A DNA stretch of 64,000 bases from Paralithodes platypus (GCA_032716605.1 CM064517.1:28226719-28290718), one strand, 5' to 3'; positions 46,083-57,269 are shown, counted from the first letter of the stretch. The notes: a model not told the origin generated them from the sequence alone. Made by a program: numbers and translations.

Positions 46083-46600
46083 AACAAAAAATGCCCCCAA
46101 TGCCGGTGAAATGGGAGCAATATGTGATTAGGGGGCATGTCTCCTTACCACAACCTCGTTGATTTTACTTACATGTATCTTATCCCCCCCCCCTTTCTCC
46201 CTCACTTCCACCCTCCTCTTTTATTCTACTCCCCCCCCCCCCCCTTGTCCTTACTTACTTCCTCTCTCCTGCCTCAATATGTCCAGTCACCCTCCTCTAC
46301 ACTCTCCCTACCTCCCTCCTCCCTCATACATGTGCGAGAGACAGCCAGAGCCGTCAGTGTGGCTAAAGCAGCCAGAGAGAGCGGACCTATGTCCCTCTGC
46401 CTCGCATGCATTTGTCACCCCTCCCGTCACAATAATATGTTTTTTCACTGGATATTTGCTCTTTACACCTATTTTCTGGTTCTTCAATATTTACATTATT
46501 ATGCAAGTAAAATATGCATAAATGGTACACTAATATTGCTTTATATGGTAAATATAACAACAAAATCAGAATCGAGAGTAAATTAGCTGCACTGGTGGAT
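46083..46600 (+). mobile_element. MITE-E, diverged copy
   Basis: GAGCAATATGTGATTAGG near the left, poly-C-interrupted CT-rich middle, and TTGCTTTATATGGTAAATAT plus AACAA at right. All three blocks occur in order in the elements at 52638 and 53745. The 149- and 120-codon frames here are in CT-rich repeat. Confidence 0.55.
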
Positions 46601-46672
46601 GTTTTAAAAATATGTCTGTTGCATTTTATGAGTTAAAAGATATTATAACGAAATAATATTATGACATAGCAG

Positions 46673-46877
46673 TTAACCCATTGATTATTATGATGCATAT
46701 TGACAGTATACTTTTGCTATCATTAGATGATTATATTTAGGGCAGGAAGTGTATATGGAAGTCAATTGAGAGAGTCTTTACCTTTTTCATTCATACAGAT
46801 CATTCTTAAGCTGTATATAATCGACTAGTGATAGCCAGGATAAGCTGTCAAAATGCATCTTGATCACATAGGGGCTA
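46673..46877. mobile_element. MITE-C copy just upstream of the coding exon
   Basis: TTAACCCATTGATTATTATG at left; inner TGCTATCATTAGATGATTA pairs with AATCGACTAGTGATAGCCAG; right terminus decayed. Ends 65 bases before the gene's first coding exon. Confidence 0.65.
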
Positions 46878-46942
46878 CAGGGCCAAAACACTAACTTTAA
46901 ATTAACTTCTAATTAATTAAGTTCCTCCTTTCTTCCTTACAG

Positions 46943-49248
46943 ATGTCTTGGCTATCACTCTTCCTCGTCACAGTTCTGGTCTGTGGCATCGTTCTGGCCG
47001 ACCCCAGTGTTGACGACTCTAACCAGGTACTGTAGTCCCTTGTAGTGTGTTGATGACTCTTAACCAGGTACTGTAGTCCCTTGTAGTGTGTTGTAGTTAG
47101 TGCAGTGTGTTGATGACTCTTAACCAGGTACTGTAGTCCCTTGTAGTGTGTTGTAGTTAGTGCAGTGTGTTGTAGTTAGTGTAGTGTGTTGTTTGTAGTT
47201 AGTGTAGTGTGTTGATGACTCCAACCAGGTACTGTAGTCCCTTGTAGTGTGTTGTGGTTGGCCTAGTGTGTTGTAGTTAGTTGTATTGTTTGTTAGGTAG
47301 TGTAGAGTGTACCATGACTCCCCCAATCAGGTGCTGCAGTTAGGGTTGGAGTGTATTGTAGTTAATGTAGTTTGTTGTATTATTGGATGTAGATGGCTAT
47401 AGTATATTGTTGTCAGTTGTATATTTTCTTTAGTAGAGTGTGTTGCTAACCCATAAATGGCAACCGTCCTCAATAGAGGCTTTTGTGGTGCACTGCGACC
47501 ATCCTCAATAGATCCAGAGCATAAACAAATCCTTTAAAACACCCCAGTGGCACTAAAAACAAAACAATTTGTGATTAGGTGAGATAATTCCCCTCCATTA
47601 CTTGCTATCATTCCTATATATATAGCCTACTCTAGCTACAGTCAACTGTGTTTCAATTAATTGGAATATATGATACTTTATGATATAGCCCTATATATAT
47701 ATATTTTTTTTTTTTTTTTTTTTTTCTATGTGATTGAGGGAGGCAAAAGGCAGAACTGCATATAGCGAGTGCCTCCCCCATAGTTGAAAGAGTGACAGGG
47801 CCAAAATCAAGGGACGTTCGAGCCAAAATGCCTGGACACACTGACTTTGAAGCAATTTAAGTCATAGGAAGAGGGATTATATTTATATTGTAGTGCATCG
47901 AATTTCTTAGTAAATAGCTTCAAAAGCGAAAATATAGGGACAAAGAATAACTTCGATGTCATCTTCCGTCTGACTCAATCTCCATTTTCTTCACCAAGCA
48001 GGAGCAAGTACCAATCACAGACGAAGTAGACGCCGAAGGAAGAAGCTGCAAGGGAGGCTGTGGCAGCGCTGGCTACCCCAATAAAGACTATGTCTCTATC
48101 AAGCCCACATACTTGGGCGGGGGTCTGGACCAAATCGGCTTGGTCGATGATCTGGGCGGTCTGGGCGGTCTGGGCGGTTTGTTGGGACTCGGCGGGTTAA
48201 CAGGCCAAGGAATTATAATGATCCCCCTCCTGGCTGTTAACATTGTCATCATGGTTCTCCTTGGTATCATTACAGGTGAGTTGCTGGAGTTGGGTTGAAT
48301 ACATAGCAAAAGTTGCAGATAGCCTAGAGTTACATACATTTGGAATACTTTAGCTATTTAAAATTGAGTAAAGATTGACAAAATATGCAGATTTATCCTA
48401 CTAATTGGCTTGGTAACTTCCTTTCTTTGCAACCCATTTCTATGTTTATTTATAGCTAAAATAGCATAAGCAAAAATTATCTGTAACAACTGGAAATATT
48501 GCCATATTCCAAGAGCTGGATGCAGGGAAGACTCTTCTCCGGTTTATTGCAACATGAAAAACGAAATAGTTTCTTTCTGAAACTGGGTGATGTCACGCTC
48601 TCCTTCACGAATTAATGCTAAATTATATTATCTTTCCTAAACTATAGGATCGAAAACACCCTTCCCATAAGTAGGCGGAGTTGAAGGGCAATATTGTAGA
48701 GTAACGATGAGGTTTAATGTTGTTGCTATATTGGGGATATAATGCTTGAAGGTATAGTTGGCACAATTGTTTGAGTTGAGATTAGATGTACAGTAAAGTC
48801 TAAACAGGGCATCTACTTTCAGCTGTAACAACTGTCACAAAATTTAACCTGCCATCTAACCCTTCTCTTACCCACAGGTTATGCGCAAACCTTTTTGGAC
48901 AACTTCGGCACTGCCCCTGGCTTTGTCGGCACCGCCCCTAGCTTTGTCGGCACTGCCCCTGGCTTTGTCGGCACCGCCCCTGGCTTTGTTGGTACCGGAA
49001 CCGGTGGTGGTGGCTTTGGTGGTGGCAACGGCGGCGGCTTTGGCGGCGGATTTGGCGGCGGCAATGGCCGCAATGGCGATGGCTCCCCTGTGGTCTCCTC
49101 GTACCAGGGCTACGACTCCAGCGCCTACCACAAGCGGTCTACGGAAGAGGCCCGCAGCATGGCATCCCCTTCCATGCTGTCCTACCTGACAAAGATGGCT
49201 AGCAATGCCATTATCAAGTATGCTGAGATCGATCAGGATGAGGAATAG
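46943..49248 (+). CDS. Uncharacterised secreted or membrane-anchored glycine-rich protein (3 coding exons)
   Basis: Exons 46943-47026, 48002-48275 and 48878-49248 join into 242 codons. The acceptor CTTCCTTACAG abuts the ATG, so at least one 5' UTR exon lies upstream. Donors are CAG|GTACTG and ACAG|GTGAGT, acceptors AAGCAG and CCCACAG; intron phases 0 and 1. Residues 1-19 form a signal peptide (cleavage likely after VLA). 44-48 is CKGGC, the only cysteines after the signal. 79-94 is a Leu/Gly stretch. 98-119 is strongly hydrophobic, long enough to cross a membrane. 130-157 holds four heptads GTAP(G/S)FV; 162-183 is Gly-rich with Phe and Asn. SSAYHKRS (201-207) offers a dibasic KR cleavage site. 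The C-terminal 36 residues are polar and end DQDEE. Domain order resembles no family I can name; secretion or a surface/cuticular role is inference. Upstream, MITE-C ends 65 bases before the ATG. Intron 1 holds a repeated splice donor, a MITE-E fragment and a LINE-L end. Confidence 0.8.
47012..47330 (+). repeat. Tandem repeat of exon end plus splice donor
   Basis: The exon end and donor, GACTCTAACCAGGTACTGTA followed by GTCCCTTGTAGTGTGTTG, recur in the intron with GT at 47027, 47068, 47128 and 47229, and in weaker form near 47320. Spacer units are GTAGTTAGTG(C/T)AGTGTGTT. Every extra donor keeps CAG|GTACTG. Reading past the first donor gives a stop (TAG) two codons into the intron, so use of later donors would truncate the protein. 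Confidence 0.85.
47445..47640 (+). mobile_element. MITE-E, partial
   Basis: AGAGCATAAACAAATCC, AAAACACCCCAGTGG, ACAATTTGTGATTAGGTGAG and TTCCCCTCCATTACTTGCTA in the same order as at 53745-53845. Inside intron 1. Confidence 0.65.
47700..47878 (-). mobile_element. LINE-L 3' end with poly-T (poly-A) end
   Basis: T run 47703-47726 (the poly-A tail on the minus strand), then the reverse complement of the last 150 bases of LINE-L: GAGGGAGGCAAAAGGCAGAA, GGCCAAAATCAAGGGACG. Inside intron 1. Confidence 0.85.
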
Positions 49249-52045
49249 GGCGGTATAGTCAAGGATTGAAAAGAGAGAAGAGATACAAATGACAAAAATG
49301 AAACTAAAGAAGAGATGCTTTGGCATAAAGGATATATATATAACAGACTAAATATATACTGCATATGGTTAAGGTGAAGAAGAAAAGTTAAGTGAGACAA
49401 CAAAAATTAAATTACAAGAAAAGTTAAAATAGCATTAAATTGGAGTAAAAGTGACATTTATAAGCTTCAGTATGGAAAAGAAAAAAAAGAATGATGGCAT
49501 TGAATACTGGCAAGAATTAGTGCCCAGAAATGCAAGGACAATATTGAATATATATACAAACCACCGAGTACATCTTCAGGGACGCATCCAAATATTGAGG
49601 AGGAAGAGGAAGAAGACCACCACCAGATGATGATGATGATGATGATGATACACGGCGGACCATATCCCAGTAAGTTATTTTGTATTTCAGCTATAGTCGC
49701 AAGAACATGACATGACAACCGACCCACAAACTCAAGCAAGACAACAAAGACATTACGGGATTCACTTCTCAGACCCGCACACAAGATCATCATTCACTGT
49801 TGATTTTGAAAGGGAACAATCCCTTAAGACAACCGATGAAATCGATGACGGTAGACTTAAGTGAAGTGAAAGATATATTTATAATTTCTTCGATGAAGAA
49901 GTGAAAGGTATACTCTCCCGTCACGCCGACATAAGACAAAAAACGACATAGGAAGCAAGAAGACGACAATGCGACAAATTTCGACGCTCTGACAAGTGAC
50001 AATGAGCAACTAATTTCCTAGAGGACTGCAAGACTACGACAACCAGACAACCATAAAATAAAACGACCTTTTACGACTAATATAACCAACGACGATAGAC
50101 TGGATGACTATAAGACTATGTTGTAATCTATAATTCATTGCTTCGAAGCTAATTTCTATGATAGGAATGACGCAATCCCCTCTACAGTACAACAGTGACA
50201 GTAAAGTGACAAATGATTTTGTGTAAAGGGACGTAGAGAGATATAAAAACAAATGACTGGACTTATCTTCACTCTCGTCTGATCTACATTGCTTATACAT
50301 AGTGTGAATTCACATGTTATGATATTACTTTCCACAAGTGCCAAAACGGGAAAAATAAGTTAAATGCATACACATTTAACAATACAAATAGAAACAATGT
50401 GATTCTGTGTATGAGTTCGTGTAGCAGATGGTGATGTGGACAGTGACATTATAACAATGGACCAAACTGGCTGTGCGTCAAGACAGATAAAAGTGTGTAT
50501 ACTAAAAGACTTCCCTATAACATTAATCTCACTAGTTCACAAGTTCCTAATTGAACGTTGAATTTTCAGCTTCAAGTTGGACATCATTTCAATTATTGTT
50601 TTTCCCTATTCCACGTATTTCAATTAACAAAGGAAAATTAGCACTAGCAAATATACTTGTAGATTTGTTATATATCAACATTTCGGAAATTGGCATTTTA
50701 GTTCCTCATAATTAGCTTACGTAAAGTACAATCAAACGGAAAATAATCCGTATAAAGATCCACTCAAATATTAAGGAAAATTAATATTTCTTCAAGTCAT
50801 TCCTGAAATTTGGATTAAATTTCCACTTTTGACGAAGACTCCGACGTTCTTAATAATATTGTCTCTGTTGACAACTACATAATCTGACAATGACCAAAGT
50901 ATAACTCAGGTACTGCTGACTCGCCGATGTTTGTAACTAGTTGACAGATTTCAGTTTATCTAATATAGTCCTACCTTAAACATTTTGCTCAGTAAGTTCA
51001 TTATATTTGATATGACCTTAAGTTATGAATCATCTCAATATCGCCCTCTGCGTACTGTTCATGACATCTACAGCACTTGACCTACTGGTTATTTTTTTAC
51101 GGTGTTCCCTGGAAATGACAATGCAATGTTTTTATCTCAATATTGGCTGTAAATCTAACCTGCAATGGAATACCTAATAATGTAATAATCCTGAAACTTA
51201 CGGCAAGAAGTGAAAAGTGAAGACTATGAAAGATGAACTGAAGACAACCTTATTTGTAAATAGACTTGGTGTTTCGACTACTTTAATTCCTTCCCTTTCA
51301 GGATTAATGGATCATTTTGGTGCCTATGTCCAGCACTTGGTTTTATCTATTAGTTATAAATTTCGAAATATTTTGTAACTATTTCTAAATAATTAACGTC
51401 CATTGGATTTTTTTTTTTTTTTATCACATTTCTAATGAATCGTGCTTAATTATATTGACTCTGGTTATTACCTTCTACTGTTGTTCTTGTTCATGGAGTA
51501 TATCCTATGCACATACCAGGAATTCTAATATGGCACTAACCTACCCTATTTGCTTGAAGTACATAACTAATTTAACTCTTCAATTCCTAAAAAACGAACT
51601 AAATTGATACAGTATTCCTCTTACCAGCATTCAACATCGTATTCCCATAAAGCTGCATATTAATAGCCTTCAAGTTCCCAGTCAATCGTATATATACGTT
51701 GTGAAATAACTTGCCTTGTCTCAACAATGAAGCAACTTGGTTGAGCCCGAGAACTTTCAGTCTTCTACTGTACTTCTCACTTCTCAGGTTATTCTTCCTC
51801 TGTCCAATTACTCTTCTTTCCTAATTTACTCCAGCCATCTGGTCTGGTCTTTTTCTCTGGTGCTATGAGTATTATGATTCTGTATTTTAGTTTCTTGTTC
51901 AACTGTGCATCGTAATATTGTTTATTTATGTGTTAAGTTTGGTCGCCCCGCACCCTGCTGGCAGTGGTCGTGGGGGGGAATTAGGTATTTATTTTGATTA
52001 TTTATTCGTGGTTGGAAACAAATAAATACTATACTAATCTGTGAG
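49249..52045 (+). other. Probable 3' UTR; repeat-free tract ending at poly-A signal
   Basis: After the TAG stop, about 2.8 kb contain no MITE, SINE, LINE or long microsatellite, unlike any other stretch of this size in the window. Candidate poly-A signals are AATAAA at 50057 and 52021. The second is followed by GTGAGTTTTATT-type T-rich sequence and then by LINE debris from 52140. A small (GAT)n lies at 49627-49648. Assignment as UTR is inference; an unrecognised gene is the alternative, but no frame exceeds 110 codons. Confidence 0.5.
52021..52026 (+). terminator. Candidate polyadenylation signal
   Basis: AATAAA with T/GT-rich sequence 20-40 bases downstream, at the edge of the repeat-free tract. 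Confidence 0.5.
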
Positions 52046-52637
52046 TTTTATTATCTATTTAACATTATGTTCTTGGAAAAAACATTAAATATCTATTTTA
52101 TGTGAACAAAAAAAATGCTAGATTAACTTTTACTATACCATAGGATTTTGCCATTTATGTACCCCTCAATACCAGCCATACTCAATACATGGACGCATTG
52201 TGCCCCTGTACAGAGAAAGAAGCTGCGCAGGGGTAAAGAACCCCGGAAGCGTTGAGCACACCCAGCTTCTGGGAAGCTGTTTTTTTTAGAGTGGTAATAT
52301 GATCTTTCCAAGAGAGATCAGAAGAAAAAGAGAAACCGAGAATATTAAGAGAAGATGAAGGATTAATTTGTATGTTGTTGAAGAGTCATAGTTTTCTGGA
52401 AGGGGGCGACGAGTAGACAGATGGAGAAATTGAGTTTTGGAAGCGTTGAAAGTAACAAGGTTTTCTCTGCTCCAATTAGAGATAGTAGAGAGATCAGAAG
52501 ATAAGTGCTTTATGGCCTCCTAACGTGAGTTTTGGAGTTCTTGCTGTGAATGATGATGTGGAAGGCTAGTTGAATAGTATAATGTAGAGTCGTCAGCATA
52601 TGAGTGAATGAAGCTGGGGGTGTAGTTGAGAAGATTG

Positions 52638-53379
52638 TTAACCACAGAAGCACGAAAAGCCTCACGGAAGGGTCTCTAGAGCAAATGCGATAGGCCTCAT
52701 GGAAGCAAGACCATAAAAAAAAGCTTCCAAAATGCCCCAGAGGTTCTCAAAACAAAGCAATATGTGATTAGGTGAGATAATTTTGCTATAGTACCACCTA
52801 ACATTCATCCACGTGTCCCAACCCTCTTTCCCTCATTTTCACCCTTTCCCCCCCCCCTCCCTTTGTATACTGTATATATATTTTAAAATATTTGTTAATG
52901 TTTTATGTGAAGAACCATTATAAAATGGAAAAATAAAGATTCTGATTCTGATTCCTCAACTATCAGCTATTTTTCCTCTTATTTCCCTCATTTATCGATA
53001 ATTTTCCGCGCGACAGATTCTCAGGCGGTCTTGAAGACACGGGTGAGTCATTTAGAGACCCTATAGCAGTGTGAAATTTCTCCCGGAGAGCTCGGTTGGT
53101 TGCTAGACGTTACAGAGGCAACATGTGTGTCTTTCACCCGGCCAACCCAAAATATGACCGGGCGGCGAAAATATAAGTTTTTCACTCTCCAATTGCTGTT
53201 CCCATTTCTTTTATCGCTCTTCAAGGTTCATATGTTCATCATATAAGTAAAAACAAATGCACATGGAGAAGAAATAATACTTTATATGGTAAATATAACA
53301 AATTCTGTCAGAATTGATGGGTAGTAATTACCCGTCCTGGACACTTTTCACTTCCTCAATTACGAGTTCCTCGGGTTAA
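52638..53379. mobile_element. MITE-E copy 1 inserted into LINE-L
   Basis: TTAA at 52638-52641 and 53376-53379, with element termini TTAACCACAG and CTCGGGTTAA. Contains CAATATGTGATTAGGTGAG, a poly-C run, CTATTTTTCCTCTTATTTCC, GGAGAGCTCGG, GACCGGGCGGC and TTTATATGGTAAATATAACA. No coding capacity. Removing it brings LINE-L sequence back together at one TTAA, apart from a small deletion, which shows that the TTAA pair is the target duplication. Confidence 0.7.
52863..52953 (+). mobile_element. Retroelement 3' tail inside MITE-E
   Basis: About 90 bases present here but absent from the parallel position in the second MITE-E. It ends GGAAAAATAAAGATTCTGAT followed by TCTGATTCC, an AATAAA plus TTCTGA tail. 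A short non-LTR 3' end nested in the element. Confidence 0.55.
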
Positions 53380-53744
53380 TGAATAATAGGAGATATGACA
53401 GAACCCTGAGGAACACCGAACTTGATAGGTTGAGGAAGTGAATGGTGGCCGTCCACAACCGCAGCTATGGAACGGCCAGAAAGGAAATTAGAGACAAAGG
53501 CACAGATGGAGGGATAGAAACCAAAGGAGGGTAGTTTGGAAATGAGGGATTTGTGCCAGACTCTATCGAAGGCCTTCGATATGTCTAGCGTAACAGAAAA
53601 AGTCTCACCGAAGTCCCAAATGGAGGATGACCAAGAGTTAGTAAGATAAGAAAGAAGATCACCAGTAGAGCGGCCCTTAACCCGGGAAAGGTGAACGTCA
53701 TCTCATCATAAGAGGTTTGGTGGTGGAAGGCGAAGGTCTTCATA

Positions 53745-54318
53745 AGATCCAAGACCTAAACAAAAACTTTTAAAACACCCCAGTAGTACACAAAACAAAG
53801 CCATATGTGATTTGGTGAGATAATTCCCCTCCATTACTTGCTACCATTCCTACATATGTGTCCCCCCCCCCCTTCCCCTCCTTTTCCCCCCCTCCTCAAT
53901 TATCACCTATTTTTCCTCTTATTCCCCCTTTTATCTGGTAATTTTTGGCACGAATTTCCTTCCCGCGGTCTCTACAGCATGGGCAAGGTATCTAGAGATC
54001 CTTGCAACAGAGAGACTTCTACTTAGAGCAGTCAGTGTTGCTTGAGAACTCGGGAGGAGAGGATATATGCCGCCCCAGCTCTCCCCTCATGAATGGACCG
54101 GTCGGCAATAATACGTATTTTTCACCCCCCAAATACTATTATACACTTGTTTTATTGCTTTTAAATGTTAATATCTTCATATTAAACGTAAAATAGGTGC
54201 ATATGAAAAAGTAATAACGATATTTATGGTAAAATGACGAGTTTCGTCAGGAATGAACCAAAATACCTCCGCATGGCGGGACGTTTCAAATACCATAGTC
54301 TACACTTTGCCGGGTTAA
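53745..54318. mobile_element. MITE-E copy 2
   Basis: Parallels copy 1 block by block: AAACACCCCAGTAG, ATGTGATTTGGTGAGATAAT, poly-C, CTCAATTATCACCTATTTTT, GGGCAAGGTATCTAGAGATC, GACCGGTCGGC and GCCGGGTTAA (TTAA 54315-54318). Left terminus not resolved. Sits in the gap of the split LINE-L. Confidence 0.6.
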
Positions 54319-54339
54319 GGAAGCCATACTGGCAGTCTG

Positions 54340-54835
54340 AGAGTAGGTTATCTTAAGATAAAGGCTTAACACCTTACGAGCGGCCTAGGCGGTAATTTAT
54401 ATGTACCGCCCAGCGGGGTGTTTTTACCCTAAATAGTGTTGTTTACGTGATCATTTTCATGCCTAAATAAGACCCAGAGCATAAAACAAGTATCTATCCC
54501 TGAAAGGGCATAAACAGAGCTTTCCAATGACACCCCAACCATCCTTGTACAACTGCTAGTTTTCTTGCAACGATCGCACAACACGAGTGCAAAAACCATG
54601 TAATTAGGTAGTTTCCCTACATAATTCCCTGTGTAGCGAGTGCGTGAGGGTGGAGGAGGGTGGAATTCATGTCAGTAGGTCCGCCGCGGTGGTCTGGAGC
54701 AGTCATACGCTTGCTACTCTCCTCCCACCACTTATCTCTCTCTCTCAGCAACATTACGTGGTGAAAATGGCACACGACATAAGTTGTGAACCGCCACTTA
54801 GTCCATATTTATTTCACCCGACATAAGTTGTGCGC
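54340..54835. repeat. Unresolved repeat block with inverted GGCGG elements
   Basis: TTAACACCTTACGAGCGGCC, then GGCGGTAATTTATATGTACC and GCCCAG, suggesting a small palindrome. A third MITE-E-like stretch follows (54475-54640: CAGAGCATAAAACAAG, ACCATGTAATTAGGTAG). A directly repeated GACATAAGTTGTG..CCGCC pair lies at 54776-54838. Confidence 0.45.
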
Positions 54836-55309
54836 CGCCAAAGAAGGGTTTTAAGAAATGTTGAGGTAAGAATAGTTTCCCAAACTTTAGAGATGCAAGA
54901 AAGGGGAGCAATTGGACGATAGTTGGAGGGTTGAGAGTGATCACCCTTCTTTGGGACAGGTTGAATAAGAGCGAACTTCCAGCAAGAAGGAAAGACGTTA
55001 GAGGAATTACAGAGACGGAAGAGTTAAAGAAAGTCAGGCAATACCAAGCGTAACGAATGTAACATAAACTATAACGTGAGAAGGAATACAGGCACAACAA
55101 AACCTAAGTAAGTAAATCAAATAATATACAACAGAAGAGGTAAAGGTAATACCTTGTACACCGGTAAAAAATACTTTTAAAGGGAAACGATACCTTACTT
55201 GACATAGTATACAATGAGAATGCAAGTCACTCATGTTGAAATACAGAAAGATGTCAGAATTATCCGTATTACATTAAATATATCAAATATCCTATCTTCT
55301 TTACACTCT

Positions 55310-55505
55310 AAGAAGGTACACTGTACAGAAGGTAGGATATTTGACATACTGGATACTCATGAATGATAATATAAAACTGATGAGTGATTTGTGCTGTGTT
55401 CAAATATATACCTTACTTAGAGTGTACAGGAGGTGGGATACGTGACATAACGAATAGTCATGACTGATAATAAAACTGAGGTGTCTGTGTTGTGTTGAAA
55501 TATAT
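55310..55505. repeat. Tandem duplication of about 110 bp
   Basis: Two units each with CTGTACAGAAGGTAGGATA (or GTACAGGAGGTGGGATA), GACATA, TCATGA(A/C)TGATAATA, AAACTGA and TGTGTT(C/G)AAATATATA. Confidence 0.75.
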
Positions 55506-55727
55506 ATCATAACATAGCATCACAAAACATAACATAATAACAGATGAATAAAAGCCACTGGGGCCTAGCATGGTCATCCAGAATCTTGATCCAAATTGAG
55601 AGAATATCTACATTAGTATTGTTTACTTTAATAAGTCACAAGGAGTGTCAAACGACACAATAAATGGTAATGTGTCAAGGCTACTCAACATGCACTACTA
55701 TACAGTATATACCAACTCAAGTGAAAG

Positions 55728-55853
55728 GTCTTAAAATCGAAAAACAAAACTAACAGAACGAATGTCTTAAAACCTCAAAACTAATATGCTAAACATGAGG
55801 GAGAAGGGGGTCCGGGAGAAGGGGGTCCAGAAAAAGCGACTCCACCCCCTTAA
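55728..55853 (+). mobile_element. MITE-A, right end only
   Basis: AAAGGTCTTAAAATCGAAAA, ATGTCTTAAAACCTCAAAAC, CTAAACATGAGGGAGAAGG and terminal CCCCCTTAA (55850-55853). An internal 18-base GGGAGAAGGGGGTCC duplication is present. Confidence 0.65.
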
Positions 55854-55859
55854 CCGGTA

Positions 55860-56148
55860 CAGTATGCATCCAGGAGGCTAGCTGTGCTCCAAGTGTTGTT
55901 CTCGTTTTCTAATGGCTCACTGATGGTTCGAAAAGCACCGCTGAGTCAAAGGGGTAACTGCGCTGGTGACGATGATTGTAGGGGACTAGATGGATTGGGT
56001 GGTGAGGTGGCAATTTGGAGATGTGCTCGGAAGTCGTAGAATCCGGCATAATAGTGGCAATAGGAAGATACTATTGAGATTAAGTTTGTGTTGTAACTGG
56101 TTTAATTGCATTGACACGAATAGTGAGTGAAAAGCTCAATAGGTGGCG

Positions 56149-56150
<2 letters not shown>
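55860..56150. other. No gene seen
   Basis: Ordinary sequence without recognised repeats. Confidence 0.4.
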
Positions 56151-56152
<2 letters not shown>

Positions 56153-56208
<56 letters not shown>

Positions 56209-56285
56209 AGAGATAGAATGAGAGAGAGAGAGAATAAAAAGTGAGAGAAAAAGTGAGAGAGAGAGAATAAAAAGTGAGAGAAAAA

Positions 56286-56348
<63 letters not shown>

Positions 56349-56362
56349 TGTGTGTGTGTGTG
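56153..56362. repeat. (AG)n and (GT)n microsatellites
   Basis: AG runs 56153-56203 and 56288-56345 separated by AGAATAAAAAGTGAGAGAAA units, then GT to 56362. Confidence 0.95.
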
Positions 56363-56546
56363 TGTTGCACGAGATTAGGAACCGAGACAGCGGTATAATA
56401 GCTATGTGGCTTCGAAAACTCAGAAGCTGCAACAGGCCAGGGGAAGAAAACCAAGCCTTGCAAGTCTACGAAGGTAAGACTATTAACAGCTCAGTGAAAA
56501 CAGTCTCCTGTCTCGTTGTTTTACTCTCCATCTGAAGTAAGACAAC

Positions 56547-56761
56547 CTATAGTCTATTCGCTGTAAGTAGGCGAGAAATCATGATCTCTATCCTCTGTAA
56601 CTAAAAAACGACTAGAGAAATCGAGCTATTATGTCTACCATTTGGGAAGAGTCAGTCAAGGAATAGATGTGGGAATTTACAGCCAATTTGCTCTAGCCCT
56701 TTTTGAGTTACAGAGGAAAGAGGTCATGATTTATCGGTTACTTACAGCGAATATGCTATAG
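56547..56761. mobile_element. Foldback element with 56-base arms
   Basis: Left arm 56547-56602 (CTATAGTCTATTCGCTGTAA ...) is the reverse complement of 56706-56761 at about 48 of 56 positions. Spacer about 100 bases, no frame. No clear target duplication. Single copy in the window. Confidence 0.65.
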
Positions 56762-56869
56762 TCTCATCATGCTGAACGATCGGTTCTAAAGACTATAAAC
56801 TGACGACCATAGACAGGAATGAAAGGGGTAAAGAAAGGTCCCTGGAAATATGAATAAAGTCGTCTAATT

Positions 56870-56922
56870 AATGCTGGAGAAAAAGAAAAAAAATCCCTCA
56901 AGTGAAAATCTCCCTTTAATAT
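56870..56922 (+). mobile_element. MITE-A right terminus scrap
   Basis: ATCCCTCAAGTGAAAATCTC then CCTTTAA, matching the last 30 bases of MITE-A. Confidence 0.5.
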
Positions 56923-57264
56923 ATCATATAACCGGGACTATCAACTTTAAAATGGCTTCTCTTGGCTTTGGAAGAGAGCGCACATCATATCCATCACTGT
57001 CCTAACACTTAAGAACTTTATTTGCCACTTACAAGGAGTCAGTCATACATTACCTACAAATAACATAATACCATATTTAGCTGTTTCATACTGTAATGTA
57101 CTCACTAAATATACAGTATATGTTACCTAATACCAATTCCGTTACACGAATGTGACTACGAAGTTCTAATGATTATTCATAACTTTGAGAGAATACTTAA
57201 TACTGATTAAGCATATTATCAGTAGTTCAAACAAACATTCAGTACCCACCGAATCACATACTTG

Positions 57265-57269
<5 letters not shown>

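Larger units (their letters stand above)
52140..55030 (-). pseudogene. LINE-L copy in three pieces, split by TTAA elements
   Basis: Three minus-strand pieces are colinear with one element. 55030-54835 is the fingers region (a KKG..PSNYRPIAPL-type segment in reverse). 53745-53380 covers motif A (DISKAFDRVWHKS-like) to PQGSV. 52641-52140 runs from the YADD region (near 52590) to the IVRPC-like segment. Two insertions account for the breaks: a 742-bp TTAA element (52638-53379) and a larger block (about 53745-54835). This copy reaches further 5' in the reverse transcriptase than the one at 42520. Confidence 0.75.

Noticed and set aside
46137..46586. 149-codon frame just upstream of the gene
   Set aside because: Pro-rich part from a CT/poly-C stretch of a MITE-E copy; second half AT-rich repeat also found at 53280-53310.
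48113..48298. Stand-alone 61-codon Gly-rich frame
   Set aside because: It is the in-frame interior of coding exon 2 read through into the intron; the spliced model explains it better.
54798..55100. 100-codon minus-strand frame
   Set aside because: Contains the LINE-L fingers region joined to unrelated flank; part of the split pseudogene.
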